Numbered from the stretch's first letter, positions 1 through 7,327 are shown. The stretch: DNA of 15,253 nt from Peribacter sp964404805 (GCA_964404805.1 CAYOLJ010000017.1:1-15253), one strand, 5' to 3'. Program-made: numbers and translations. Notes: generated by a model not told the origin, from the sequence alone.

Positions 1-629
1 TGTTCTGCCTCGGGGATCGCGGGCAGGTGCAGCGTGATGATGTCACTGCGTTTGAGCAGATCCTCCAACGACACGTACTCCACGCCCAGCAGATCCGAGA
101 GCTCGAGGGTGCGGCAGCGGTCGAAGGCGATGATGCGCATGCCGAAGCCGTGCGCAGCTTGTGCGACGCGTCGGCCGATCTTGCCGGTTCCCACGATGCC
201 GATAGTTTTACCACGAAGCGTCATGCCCTTGAGTCCGTGGTAGTCGAAGGTGCCGCCCTCCACGCGTTTATCCCCCTCGGTGATGTGGCGCATGGTCGAG
301 AGCAGGAGTGCGAAGACGTGCTCCGCAATCACGTGCGAGCCGTAGTCGGGTACGTGGCAGACGACGATCTTGCGCTTTTTGCAGACCTCGAGGTCGATGT
401 GGTCGAATCCAACGGAGCGTGTGATGAGCAATTTAAGTTTCGGAAGCTTGACGAGCACGTCTTTCGTGACTTTGGAGTAGATGAAACACGAGAGGATTTC
501 TGCATCTGCGCATTGTTCCACCACCCCCTTGCCAGCCAGAGATTCCTTGAGAATCAGGGCGTCAGAAAAAATGCTCTTCACCAGCACGGCATCTTCCGGG
601 TCCACTTCGAGAAACGTAATGGCAGCCAT
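1..629 (-). CDS. D-isomer-specific 2-hydroxyacid dehydrogenase (3' part missing)
   Basis: NAD-dependent dehydrogenase of the D-lactate/D-2-hydroxyacid family, which interconverts 2-oxoacids and D-2-hydroxyacids in the cytoplasm. About 209 residues are visible, running off the left edge. The N-terminal substrate-binding half contains LLITRSVGFDHIDLE (about residues 67-81) and VCHVPDYGSHVIAEHVFALL, the usual entry into the nucleotide domain. The Rossmann fingerprint GIVGTGKIGRRVA follows at about residues 144-156, then SDIITLHLP near the edge. The catalytic Glu and His lie outside the window. The start ATG at 629 is chosen because a -10-like TACTAT (636-641) ends exactly 6 nt upstream, the spacing seen for other genes here. 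The exact substrate (lactate, glycerate, phosphoglycerate) cannot be decided; similarity to D-lactate dehydrogenases is my impression. Confidence 0.9.
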   Translation of the reverse strand, partial: MAAITFLEVDPEDAVLVKSIFSDALILKESLAGKGVVEQCADAEILSCFIYSKVTKDVLVKLPKLKLLITRSVGFDHIDLEVCKKRKIVVCHVPDYGSHVIAEHVFALLLSTMRHITEGDKRVEGGTFDYHGLKGMTLRGKTIGIVGTGKIGRRVAQAAHGFGMRIIAFDRCRTLELSDLLGVEYVSLEDLLKRSDIITLHLPAIPEAE

Positions 630-635
630 ACGTCC

Positions 636-641
636 ATAGTA
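636..641 (-). promoter_or_regulatory. -10 element of a probable leaderless promoter (dehydrogenase)
   Basis: TACTAT on the minus strand ends 6 nt before the ATG at 629. No clear -35 box is present, so support comes mainly from the repeated -10/6-nt/ATG arrangement at other genes in the window. Confidence 0.45.
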
Positions 642-661
642 AACTCCCCGCGGTCGCGTGC

Positions 662-1414
662 CTAGGCGACAATGCCGAAGACCCCACGCAGAGCCGCGCC
701 CACACCGTACGCCACCGCTGCACACACGAGGCCGATGCTCACAATTTCGAGCGGCCCCTTAAAGATGCGTTCACGTGTGACAACGCTGCGTGTCACTCCC
801 AAGAGAATGAGGGCAAGGGTTGTCGAGGCAAGCGCAGATTCAAACTGGAAGGATTCGGGGAGCTGCAGGAGGTAGGGGATCAGGGGGATGGCGCCGAAGA
901 GGGCGAATGAGCAGAACGTCATGAACCCCTTGAGCAATGGTCGTTCGTGTTCGGATCCCACAAGACCGTGCTCCTCGTGCATCATGGTATCGACCCAGCG
1001 CTCCCTGTCGGCGGTAATGGTGGCCACCACGTTCTCGAGTATCTCACCCGAGAACCCTTTTTTCCTGAAGGCGCGGCGCACCTCTTCGCGCTCGATTTCG
1101 GGATCATCGTCAATTTCCTGCGCTTCTTCTTTGCGCAGCCGCACGTAGCGGTCTCGTTCCGACTTGAGTGACAAATACACACCGGCGCCCATCGAGATAC
1201 CGTCGGCAAGCAGATTGGCAAGTCCGAGGATGATCACCACCACCGAGGGCAGCCGTGCACCGGCCGTACCCGCGACCACGGCGAAGGTGGTGACGATGCC
1301 GTCGTTGCCGCCCAGCACGATATCCTGGATGTACTCGCGCAGCCGCGAGCCGTGGATATCAGCCTCTTCGTGGGCGGCGAGCGCCTGTTGCAGGTCGGAG
1401 TGGTGTTGTGGCAT
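662..1414 (-). CDS. VIT1/CCC1-family iron/manganese transporter
   Basis: Membrane transporter of the vacuolar iron transporter family (250 aa), expected to move Fe2+/Mn2+ across the cytoplasmic membrane. Visible signs are the first-helix motif LGGNDGIVTTFAVVAGTAGA (about residues 34-53), a second helix with LADGISMGAGVYLS (69-82), then an acidic cytoplasmic segment with many Glu residues (about 95-150; EEAQEIDDD, EIEREEVRR, MMHEEHGL) matching the metal-binding domain between TM2 and TM3. Three more hydrophobic helices follow (about 161-181, 191-209, 221-246). Length is normal for the family. It starts 9 nt after the upstream 106-aa membrane protein and has no promoter of its own, so the two are probably co-transcribed. 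Confidence 0.9.
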   Translation of the reverse strand: MPQHHSDLQQALAAHEEADIHGSRLREYIQDIVLGGNDGIVTTFAVVAGTAGARLPSVVVIILGLANLLADGISMGAGVYLSLKSERDRYVRLRKEEAQEIDDDPEIEREEVRRAFRKKGFSGEILENVVATITADRERWVDTMMHEEHGLVGSEHERPLLKGFMTFCSFALFGAIPLIPYLLQLPESFQFESALASTTLALILLGVTRSVVTRERIFKGPLEIVSIGLVCAAVAYGVGAALRGVFGIVA

Positions 1415-1423
1415 GACGCTTGA

Positions 1424-1744
1424 TTACTTCTTCATGACAGAAGAGGCGGCGTCCGCATCTTTTGCTTCGTCAGCGTAGGGGTAACCGAACCATCCATCTT
1501 TCCCGCCGCCGCGCGCCTTGCCGCCCATCATCAGGTATGAACTGTCGAATCCTGGTTGCAGACTCTTGAAGCGGTGCTGAGCAAAGACGCTCAAGGTTCC
1601 GGCAAGCAGACTGCCCACGATGCCGATGCCAAGGAACCATGAGATGGCGTACTTGAGCTGTTGCTTCGTGGCGAAGCGCACTGCCCAGATGACCATGAAG
1701 GCGAAACCCGTGAGAAGGATGAGGGTGAAGATCGGAGTAAGCAT
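1424..1744 (-). CDS. small two-helix membrane protein, unknown function
   Basis: A 106-aa protein I do not recognise. It has two hydrophobic helices (about residues 4-25 and 32-56), with a positively charged turn RFATKQQLK between them, then a hydrophilic tail rich in Gly, Lys, Asp and Ala containing GGKARGGGKDGWFGYPYADE. The gene sits directly upstream of the VIT transporter with a 9-nt gap and is likely in the same transcript. It follows leuA after a 70-nt intergenic stretch. The ATG at 1744 has no Shine-Dalgarno sequence and no nearby -10 box, so its start is less certain than most. Confidence 0.7.
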   Translation of the reverse strand: MLTPIFTLILLTGFAFMVIWAVRFATKQQLKYAISWFLGIGIVGSLLAGTLSVFAQHRFKSLQPGFDSSYLMMGGKARGGGKDGWFGYPYADEAKDADAASSVMKK

Positions 1745-1791
1745 GGAAGAGAAGGGAAAGATTTACTGACCACTCTACTCCCACTCCTTAT

Positions 1792-1817
1792 TGAGTGAAA
1801 GTAACATCTTTCACTCA
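1792..1817 (-). terminator. 10-bp hairpin at the leuA stop codon, possible 3'-end structure
   Basis: A perfect 10-bp inverted repeat (1792-1801 with 1808-1817, loop of 6) includes the leuA stop codon. There is no T-run after it on either strand, so it may be an RNA-stabilising or processing hairpin rather than a classical intrinsic terminator. Confidence 0.4.
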
Positions 1818-3407
1818 CTCGGGAATGAGACTAGCCAGTTTTGCCTTGTTGACCGCATCGAAGAGTGCGCGGACCGTAGTTTCCGTCACATCGGTGCCTT
1901 GTGCAAAGCCCTGGGATTCCGTTTTCCCGATCCGGATCATTACTCCTGTTACGCTGCCGCTCCTCTCGCCTTGGGTCTTATCGGATTCCTCCCACTGTTC
2001 AACGAACTCAAAGTCCAGTCCGGACTGCTCACGCAATATAGCCGTTACGGCCTGAAGTACACCTTGTTTCTCCTCCGAACGCCCGGTGTAGGTTTTCTCC
2101 CCATCTCGGTTGGAAATCGTCAGTTCTACTTCCCATTGGCCGTTCTTCGAAGCACGCAGGAATTGTTTTCCTCCCGTACCCGCAATGGGAACGCCAACTC
2201 CAAAATACTGAAAGAGGAGCGTGCAGTATTCATCAGGTGTGACAATGCGGCAATCCGTTCCGCGTTTCGTTTCTGCAAATGCTTTGGCGAATGCCGTGAA
2301 GGGAATCAGTTCGTTCTTGGGGATGTGATATCCCAGTCTCCGTGCATACACATCTGCGACCCCTTTGCCCGAAGTTGCACCGAACTCAATATCAAATTCC
2401 CTGAATCCGACGTCCTGTGGAACATCGTCGCGATACGCGCCGCTGCGGATTCCAATTCTGTCCTGAGCGGCGACATGCGTTCCTGTACCGAGCGCATTGA
2501 TTCCGGTGCCGACGAATGGAGTGTTGCGGGGAACTGGAACTCCGCTCAACGCACTGACAATGCGACTCAGCCGAACCAACATTTCTGCTCTGATATGGTC
2601 GAAATTGACAGTTGGAAAATGGTCTTTCCTGTAGCGCGCTGTCATCACGGTTTCCGCCAGAGAGGCATTTCCGGCTCGTTCCCCCAATCCATTGATCGTG
2701 AGTTCTGCCTGCTTTAAGGCATCCCCCATACCTTTTAGAGCATACAGCGTGTTGGCTGTTGCCAGTCCGTGGTCATCGTGATTGTGCGTACTCTGCCGCA
2801 TTTTGTGCTCTCGAATGGCTGGAATGTTGTGATAGAGATAGGCCATGAGTTCCTCCATCTCCGTCGGCAATGCCTGCCCGTAGGTATCTGGAATATTAAA
2901 GGTGGTTGCACCCGCTTCGGCAGCCCGCTTCCCAATGCGTGCTAAGAATTCTCGTGGAGTGTTCGTCGCATCCTCCGCGCTGTACTCCACATCCGAAACG
3001 TATCTCCGCGCGAGTTCGATGTGCTTGGCGATGTCATCCAGATACTGATCCTCTTCCATCCCGTGAAATACTTTCTCTAAATGTTCACGCGACGATGCAC
3101 GATAGATGTGAATGCGTGGATGTGCGGCATGTTCCAGCGCTTTCGCCGCCGCTTCCACGGAATCACGTTTACAGATGGCGAGCGAACAGATGGCAGGACC
3201 TCTCACCTCTTTTGCGATGTGTGCGATTGCCTCTCGATCAAATGAACCCGAGAATGCATTACCCGCCTCAATGACATCGGTTACTATTTCCTCAAGCGCA
3301 TGGGCAATGATGACTTTTTGTTTCTCGTCGAATAGTACGCCGGCCTGATCTCCATCACGGAGGGTTGTATCAAAGACCATAACGTGTGGTTGTACGGGTG
3401 TTTCCAT
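1815..3407 (-). CDS. leuA: 2-isopropylmalate synthase
   Basis: Condenses acetyl-CoA with 2-oxoisovalerate, the first committed step of leucine synthesis (530 aa, normal length). The N-terminal TIM-barrel begins with FDTTLRDGDQA (residues 12-22), holding the catalytic Arg and metal-binding Asp. EYSAEDATNTP (141-151) and the metal-binding HNHDDHGLATAN (208-219) follow, then NGLGERAGN (239-247). After a linker, residues from about 385 to 530 match the LeuA regulatory dimer domain that binds leucine for feedback inhibition. Homocitrate and citramalate synthases share the barrel, but the C-terminal domain and the leucine-rich leader just upstream support LeuA. The ATG at 3407 lies behind an intrinsic terminator and has no Shine-Dalgarno sequence. 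The remaining leu genes are not in this window. Confidence 0.92.
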   Translation of the reverse strand: METPVQPHVMVFDTTLRDGDQAGVLFDEKQKVIIAHALEEIVTDVIEAGNAFSGSFDREAIAHIAKEVRGPAICSLAICKRDSVEAAAKALEHAAHPRIHIYRASSREHLEKVFHGMEEDQYLDDIAKHIELARRYVSDVEYSAEDATNTPREFLARIGKRAAEAGATTFNIPDTYGQALPTEMEELMAYLYHNIPAIREHKMRQSTHNHDDHGLATANTLYALKGMGDALKQAELTINGLGERAGNASLAETVMTARYRKDHFPTVNFDHIRAEMLVRLSRIVSALSGVPVPRNTPFVGTGINALGTGTHVAAQDRIGIRSGAYRDDVPQDVGFREFDIEFGATSGKGVADVYARRLGYHIPKNELIPFTAFAKAFAETKRGTDCRIVTPDEYCTLLFQYFGVGVPIAGTGGKQFLRASKNGQWEVELTISNRDGEKTYTGRSEEKQGVLQAVTAILREQSGLDFEFVEQWEESDKTQGERSGSVTGVMIRIGKTESQGFAQGTDVTETTVRALFDAVNKAKLASLIPE

Positions 3408-3434
3408 GTGGTGAGAGATGAAGAATGGGGATAC

Positions 3435-3464
3435 AAAAAACCTTGCCTCGCTCGGAAGGGAGGC
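3435..3464 (-). terminator. attenuator terminator of leuA
   Basis: On the minus strand GCCTC (3464-3460) pairs with GAGGC (3449-3445), with two further inner pairs; an alternative register pairs CCTTCC (3459-3454) with GG-c-AAGG (3447-3441). Either is followed at once by TTTTTT (3440-3435). It lies between the leader peptide and the leuA ATG, so its formation would stop transcription before the gene. Confidence 0.8.
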
Positions 3465-3523
3465 TCGTGCTTTTTCTTAGAATCTTGTTTTATGCACGTA
3501 ACCTGCCTTCCGCCGTAAGGAGG
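3453..3523 (-). promoter_or_regulatory. protector and antiterminator segments of the leu attenuator
   Basis: Region 2 (3512-3502, CGGAAGGCAGG) can pair with region 3 (3463-3453, CCTCCCTTCCG): 10 Watson-Crick pairs with one C/C mismatch. This occludes the 5' arm of the terminator. Region 2 can instead pair with the last leucine codons (3523-3517, CCTCCTT, with 3509-3502, one bulged C), freeing region 3 for the terminator. The two pairings exclude each other, as attenuation requires. Confidence 0.75.
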
Positions 3524-3561
3524 AGGAGAACCAGGCCGAGGAGAAGATTCCTCTGATGCAT
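3490..3561 (-). CDS. leuL: leucine-rich leader peptide of leuA
   Basis: A 23-codon ORF encoding a peptide with 9 leucines, including runs of three (codons 6-8) and four (codons 12-15): it reads MHQRNLLLGLVLLLL and ends in EGRLRA. The last leucine run overlaps the protector strand of the downstream RNA structure, so a ribosome stalled for charged leucyl-tRNA would cover region 1 and leave region 2 free to form the antiterminator. The ATG at 3561 is preferred over an in-frame ATG at 3576 because the latter lies inside the -10 box. The expected transcript starts about 5-7 nt before 3561. Assigning it as LeuL is by architecture; the sequence is not recognisably homologous to the enterobacterial peptide. 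Confidence 0.82.
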   Translation of the reverse strand: MHQRNLLLGLVLLLLTAEGRLRA

Positions 3562-3574
3562 ACTATGTGGGCGC

Positions 3575-3602
3575 ATGGTAGCCCGGAGCACATGTTTGTC
3601 AA
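3575..3602 (-). promoter_or_regulatory. promoter of the leuL-leuA transcript
   Basis: A perfect -35 TTGACA (3602-3597), 16-nt spacer and -10 TACCAT (3580-3575) on the minus strand. Predicted start is about 3566-3568, a few nt before the leader ATG. It begins just after the stop codon of the preceding gene (3609). Confidence 0.75.
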
Positions 3603-3608
3603 GAAAGA

Positions 3609-4289
3609 TCATTCACGATCGGCTTTGGCTATTTGTGTATGAGATGGACCTGATATGCTGGAAAAGGGAATATCTGACCTGCATGTTCCAATTGAGCCTG
3701 AGATCGCACTTCGCAGTGATTCAGGGATATTGGGATTGGGCGTGACGGTATAGCGCACTTGAGAGGCGATGCATGTTGGATTCTGATTCGCGCGAAGCTC
3801 TTCGGCAATGCGCAGAAGCTCTTCCTGCGGCACGTCAATATCCATGAGGTGTAACCCCAAGCGCGGATGCGTTGCTGTGATGCGTACTCCATTGCATCCC
3901 TCTTCATTCAGACGCGCAATCTGCGTGACATATCGATCCGTTCTGCCAAGCATGGGAATGGATTGGGTGCACTCGAATGTGCGATTGCCAATATGGATCA
4001 CCAGCGTGTTTTCGTCGAACTCTGCCGCCTCCACGTACACAATGAGACCATTATCCAACTCAACAGGTTGATTGAGCAGATCGGTTCCGTGTGGAATGTT
4101 GCCGAACGTAGGCGGGCCTTCGTCTGATGTGGATGGGTTGAGGATTGGTTGTTGTTTCGAAAGGCGGGTACATGTTCCAATTGCTGGAATAATGCCTGCA
4201 AGTGTCGCTACTGAAATGGCCAGCAATGTCCTCCGAGTTACGGTCCTGTGTACCGGAGAATCCGGCGTTCGTTCGGAGGGTTTCTCCAT
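3609..4289 (-). CDS. secreted or membrane-anchored protein of unknown function
   Basis: A 226-aa protein I do not recognise. Residues about 16-38 form an export signal: VTRRTLLAISVATLAGIIPA has a twin-arginine followed by a hydrophobic stretch, Tat-like but not a perfect consensus. GTCTRL follows, only a weak lipobox. The rest is soluble, with several cysteines (FECTQ, EEGCNG, PTCIAS, GTCRSD) that could form disulfides outside the cell. The ATG at 4289 is preferred because TTGTTC-17 nt-TACGCT (4319-4314 and 4296-4291) lies just upstream, leaving 7 nt to the ATG. A TTG at 4325, 6 nt after the purM stop, is the alternative and adds 12 residues. It sits between purM and the leu leader, with no functional clue from context. 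Confidence 0.7.
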   Translation of the reverse strand: MEKPSERTPDSPVHRTVTRRTLLAISVATLAGIIPAIGTCTRLSKQQPILNPSTSDEGPPTFGNIPHGTDLLNQPVELDNGLIVYVEAAEFDENTLVIHIGNRTFECTQSIPMLGRTDRYVTQIARLNEEGCNGVRITATHPRLGLHLMDIDVPQEELLRIAEELRANQNPTCIASQVRYTVTPNPNIPESLRSAISGSIGTCRSDIPFSSISGPSHTQIAKADRE

Positions 4290-4331
4290 CACGGCGAGCG
4301 TAGCTACTTCCGTGCTTAAGAACAATGTCCC

Positions 4332-5405
4332 TCAATTAACCGCAAAGTGAAGCACCTTGCCGTCGAATGCACTGATGTCGATCGCAGGCTCTTGCGTCAC
4401 CGTTCCGGCCTGCTTGGCTTCGACACCGCTTGCCGCAAGGAGCTCTAGTGTTTTCTTTGCATTCTTCTCTTCCAAAATCATCAGCATTCCGCTGCCCATG
4501 TGCCAGGTGCGATACGCTTCCTCCACGGAAACATTCCCCAGCTTGATCACGTCGAGCAGTGCCTCATGCGGTGACCATAAGTCTGTGAGTGTCGCACCAT
4601 ACTTAGACTTCTTCAGCACGCGCTTGAGTTTGCTCGGGATGCCGCCTCCTGTGATGTGCGCCACACCCTTCACAGGAACGTGCACGGGTTCACCGTGACG
4701 CCCAGTGAGTGCGAGAATCGCAGCGGAGTAGATGACACTCGGCGTGAGAAAGACTTCGCCCCACGTGGCGCCATCCTTCCATTCTTTTTTGAACCAGTCG
4801 TTGCCGTGCGCTTTTGCGAGGATCGAACGAATGAGCGAGAAGCCGTTACTCCGCGCGACAGGATCTTTAAGAGCAATGATGGCGTCACCCGGCTTAATCG
4901 TTTCAGGTTTCAGTACGCGATCTTTGGCCACGATACCGATGACGGTCGCACTCCACACCCCTCGCGTCACAGCGCCGGGCACCTCGGCGATCTCGCCAGC
5001 GGGTACGACAATTTTCTGCGCAGTGCATGCCTTGGCAAGCCCGCCCATCAGTTGATCAATGATCGTGGCGTCAATTTTTGGCACGTCGATTGTATTCGAG
5101 ATGGCAATGGGCTCCGCACCTGTACACACAGCATCGTCGGCCACCATGGCGGCAAGGTCAAAACCCAGAGTGTCGTATTTGCCCACATCGAATGCGAGGT
5201 CGATCTTGGATCCCGTCGAGTCGTCGCTCATCACGAGATAGTGGTCACCCATATCGAGGAATCCTCCATAGCCGTCTTTTTCCTCGACGGGTGCTCCCAC
5301 CATATTCTTGCGAGATGCAAACGTCGAAACGGCATGGGCGTAGGCGAGCGCAGATGCGCGATCTCCTTCGCGGATGTCAACGCCTGCGTCTTTGTACGTG
5401 GCCAT
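4332..5405 (-). CDS. purM: phosphoribosylformylglycinamidine cyclo-ligase (AIR synthetase)
   Basis: Catalyses ATP-dependent closure of FGAM to aminoimidazole ribonucleotide in purine synthesis (357 aa, normal length). Family signs are the N-terminal YKDAGVDIREGD (residues 4-15), YDTLGFDLAAMVADDAVCTGAEP (about 78-100), the PAGEIAEVPGAV loop (about 136-147), PVARSNGFSLIRSI and HITGGGIPSKLKRVL, all at the places expected for PurM. It is divergent: VPAGEIAEVPG replaces the usual GGETAEMPG. Its product is the substrate of the PurE encoded at 12927-13376. The ATG at 5405 has TACAGA preceded by TGC, 6 nt upstream, possibly another leaderless start. It diverges from the gene at 5456. Confidence 0.9.
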   Translation of the reverse strand: MATYKDAGVDIREGDRASALAYAHAVSTFASRKNMVGAPVEEKDGYGGFLDMGDHYLVMSDDSTGSKIDLAFDVGKYDTLGFDLAAMVADDAVCTGAEPIAISNTIDVPKIDATIIDQLMGGLAKACTAQKIVVPAGEIAEVPGAVTRGVWSATVIGIVAKDRVLKPETIKPGDAIIALKDPVARSNGFSLIRSILAKAHGNDWFKKEWKDGATWGEVFLTPSVIYSAAILALTGRHGEPVHVPVKGVAHITGGGIPSKLKRVLKKSKYGATLTDLWSPHEALLDVIKLGNVSVEEAYRTWHMGSGMLMILEEKNAKKTLELLAASGVEAKQAGTVTQEPAIDISAFDGKVLHFAVN

Positions 5406-5443
5406 GGTCGGTCTGTAGCATAGCCGAAGATCACAAGAGAAGG

Positions 5444-5449
5444 TACGAT
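5444..5449 (+). promoter_or_regulatory. -10 element of a probable leaderless promoter
   Basis: TACGAT ends exactly 6 nt before the ATG at 5456. The same hexamer and spacing occur in front of rlmE on the other strand. No convincing -35 box is seen. An AAGAGAAGG stretch (5435-5443) could alternatively serve as a distant ribosome-binding site. Confidence 0.45.
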
Positions 5450-5455
5450 GTTGTC

Positions 5456-5902
5456 ATGCAGAATTCCCGCAGCCTTCGGGCAGTCCTCTTCATCGCCTGT
5501 GCTATCAATCTCTCATTTGCGTCACTCTTCTTCTTCTCGCCATCACTGGTGGAACGGCTCTACGGCATACCGCTTACCGATCCGTTGCACTATTACTTTT
5601 CACTGCAGCATGGAGCCCTATTCTTCGTGCTTGCCGCACTTGCGCTGTTGGCCTTTCTGCGCCCCGAAGGATTTCGCTTGCTCTCACTCGCGCTTCTCTT
5701 GCACCTCTTCGCGCTCTTTGTTGCCGATGTCGTGCTGCTCGCACGCGGAATCATGCCCTTCACCGTCCTTCTTCCTGAGATGGTGTACTTTGTGCTCATG
5801 AGCGGTGCCTTGATCCGGTTTGTGTCTTTTACCGAACCCAAATTGGTCTTACCTGTGCAGCAGAAGCCCGGCAAAGAAAGTCCTACGAGTGAATCGCCGT
5901 AA
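5456..5902 (+). CDS. four-helix membrane protein, unknown function
   Basis: A 148-aa integral membrane protein I cannot assign. Four hydrophobic segments are visible: about residues 8-25, 42-65 (YYFSLQHGALFFVLAALALL), 70-94 and 100-120. The loop after the first helix holds SLVERLYGIPLTDPLHYYF and the C-terminal tail is short and polar. The upstream reading frame stays open much further, but that part is antisense to purM; the ATG at 5456 begins right after the purM promoter region and 6 nt after a -10 hexamer. Its 3' end overlaps the convergent ftsE-like gene by 20 nt. Confidence 0.8.
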   Translation: MQNSRSLRAVLFIACAINLSFASLFFFSPSLVERLYGIPLTDPLHYYFSLQHGALFFVLAALALLAFLRPEGFRLLSLALLLHLFALFVADVVLLARGIMPFTVLLPEMVYFVLMSGALIRFVSFTEPKLVLPVQQKPGKESPTSESP

Positions 5903-6668
5903 TTTTGATTTTCCTCTTTTCCGGTGGTTCCTCTCCGGAATTTTTTTCCGGCTCTTTGGCGAGGATCTCGTGCTTGGCGGCTTGTGTGGGAGTGGCGGAG
6001 GGATAACCACCTGTTCCATCCTGCATGATTTTGCCTGCCTGCAGGTGAACGACGCGCGTCTGCAATGCCTCCACCAGGCCGCTGTCGTGTGTGGCGAGCA
6101 CGACGGTGGTTCCACTTTGGTGAATCTGCTGAAAGATTTTTAGAATTTCCATCGATTGCTGAGGATCGAGATTCCCCGTTGGTTCGTCGGCCAGCAAAAT
6201 CATCGGCTCGTGGATGACGGCACGGGCAATTGCCACGCGTGAGCGCTCGCCGCCCGAAAGATCTGCCGGCAGAGTCGAAGCGAGGGCAGAGAGCCCCAGA
6301 ATCTGGAGCACGTCGGCTACGCGCTGCTCGATGGCCGCGTCGTGCCAACCGCAGGCCTCGAGCGGGAGCGCGCAGTTTTCGGCCACGGTGCGGTGGGGGA
6401 TCAGGCGATCATTCTGAAAGACGAAACCGACCCTGCGTCGATAGAGCTGGAGGACCGATGGGGGAATGATGCGCAGGTCCACCCCATCCACCTCGACGAT
6501 GCCCTCCGTTACACGTTGCGCGCCGATGAGAAGCTCGAGCAACGTCGTCTTGCCAGCGCCACTGGGGCCGACCACACACACGAACTCGCCCGGATTGATC
6601 GTGAGTGAAATGTGATCGAGCACGGTATTTTTTCCGAAAGTTTTTGAAACTTCCCTGAGCACAATCAT
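5883..6668 (-). CDS. ftsE: FtsE-like ABC transporter ATPase
   Basis: ATP-binding subunit of the FtsE/LolD/MacB type (261 aa). Motifs in order: Walker A GPSGAGKT (34-41), Q-loop FQND (84-87), FtsE-like PHRTVAENCALPL (91-103), signature LSGGERSRVAIARA (137-150), Walker B ILLADEPTGNLDP (157-169) and switch His194. FtsE normally works with the membrane protein FtsX in cell division and peptidoglycan hydrolase control, but no ftsX is adjacent: downstream is a convergent gene and upstream is rlmE. The last 40 or so residues form a charged, Pro/Glu/Lys-rich tail beyond the normal domain end. The ATG at 6668 is chosen because a TATACT box lies 7 nt upstream; the longer open frame overlaps rlmE. LolD/MacB-type use cannot be excluded. 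Confidence 0.83.
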   Translation of the reverse strand: MIVLREVSKTFGKNTVLDHISLTINPGEFVCVVGPSGAGKTTLLELLIGAQRVTEGIVEVDGVDLRIIPPSVLQLYRRRVGFVFQNDRLIPHRTVAENCALPLEACGWHDAAIEQRVADVLQILGLSALASTLPADLSGGERSRVAIARAVIHEPMILLADEPTGNLDPQQSMEILKIFQQIHQSGTTVVLATHDSGLVEALQTRVVHLQAGKIMQDGTGGYPSATPTQAAKHEILAKEPEKNSGEEPPEKRKIKITAIHS

Positions 6669-6675
6669 GGAAACC

Positions 6676-6681
6676 AGTATA
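6676..6681 (-). promoter_or_regulatory. -10 element of a probable leaderless promoter (ftsE-like gene)
   Basis: TATACT (5 of 6 consensus bases) on the minus strand ends 7 nt before the ATG at 6668. No Shine-Dalgarno sequence could fit between it and the start codon. The -35 is not obvious. Confidence 0.55.
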
Positions 6682-6727
6682 CCGCATTCCACACTCGGAG
6701 CATTCCACTTCTCATGGCCATTGCGTC

Positions 6728-7321
6728 TTACGGTTTTCTCATGACCAAATACACCTCCTTGCTGCGATCGCGGCTCGCGCGGGGCGTGACGATCTTCACA
6801 TCCTTCCAATCTGCTTTCACCTCGCGCAGAAACGCATCGAAGTCCGCACCGCGAAAAACCTTGAGCACGCATTGTCCCCCCGGCTTCAACCACCGATTTG
6901 CGATTGCGAGCACGACTTGATTAAGCTCGATACTTCGCCACTGATCCACATCCCGGATGCCGCTGGTGGAGGGGGCGATATCCGAGAGGATGAGGTCGAT
7001 AGTGGGCAGGTGCTCTGCCTCGAGCAGCGAGTCAATCTTCTCCGGCTCATTGATGTCTTGTTGAAACGTTCGCACGTTCTCGGCAATGGGCTCGATGGCC
7101 TGCAGGTCGAACCCGATGGCGAGCCCCTTGGGGCCGATGCGCTCACTCACGTACTGCAGCCAGCTGCCTGGCGCAGCAGCGAGATCCACTACCGTCTGTC
7201 CGGGCTTGAGCAGGCGGAACCGCTCGTCGATTTCCATGAGTTTATAAACCGAGCGGGCCCGGTAGCCATCTTTCGCCGCCTTTCGACTCCACGCATCATT
7301 GGGGATGTAGCGCTTAGGCAT
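6728..7321 (-). CDS. rlmE: 23S rRNA (uridine-2552 2'-O) methyltransferase
   Basis: RlmE/FtsJ methylates the ribose of U2552 in the 23S A-loop, a late step of large-subunit assembly (197 aa, close to the usual 205-210). The SAM site is VVDLAAAPGSW (44-54). The catalytic K-D-K-E tetrad is placed at Lys27 in RSVYKL, Asp114 in SDIAPSTSG, Lys154 in LKVFRGAD and Glu189 in SKEVYLV. The start is set at 7321 rather than the ATG 33 nt upstream because an extended -10 (TGC TACGAT, 7328-7333) sits exactly 6 nt before it. The short version also begins with PKRYIPNDAWSRKAAKDGYRA, close to the FtsJ start. Divergent from the small gene at 7380. Confidence 0.93.
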   Translation of the reverse strand: MPKRYIPNDAWSRKAAKDGYRARSVYKLMEIDERFRLLKPGQTVVDLAAAPGSWLQYVSERIGPKGLAIGFDLQAIEPIAENVRTFQQDINEPEKIDSLLEAEHLPTIDLILSDIAPSTSGIRDVDQWRSIELNQVVLAIANRWLKPGGQCVLKVFRGADFDAFLREVKADWKDVKIVTPRASRDRSKEVYLVMRKP

Positions 7322-7327
7322 GCCCAA

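Noticed and set aside
27..665. 212-aa open frame on the plus strand
   Set aside because: Antisense shadow of the dehydrogenase, whose Rossmann motif is clear on the minus strand.
1791..2717. 308-aa open frame on the plus strand
   Set aside because: Lies antisense within leuA and shows no family features.
5078..5455. N-terminal extension of the four-helix membrane protein
   Set aside because: This part is antisense to purM; the promoter-like TACGAT and the hydrophobic protein start support ATG 5456.
6669..6893. 75-residue N-terminal extension of the FtsE-like protein
   Set aside because: Overlaps the end of rlmE and has no ATPase features; the TATACT box lies just before ATG 6668.
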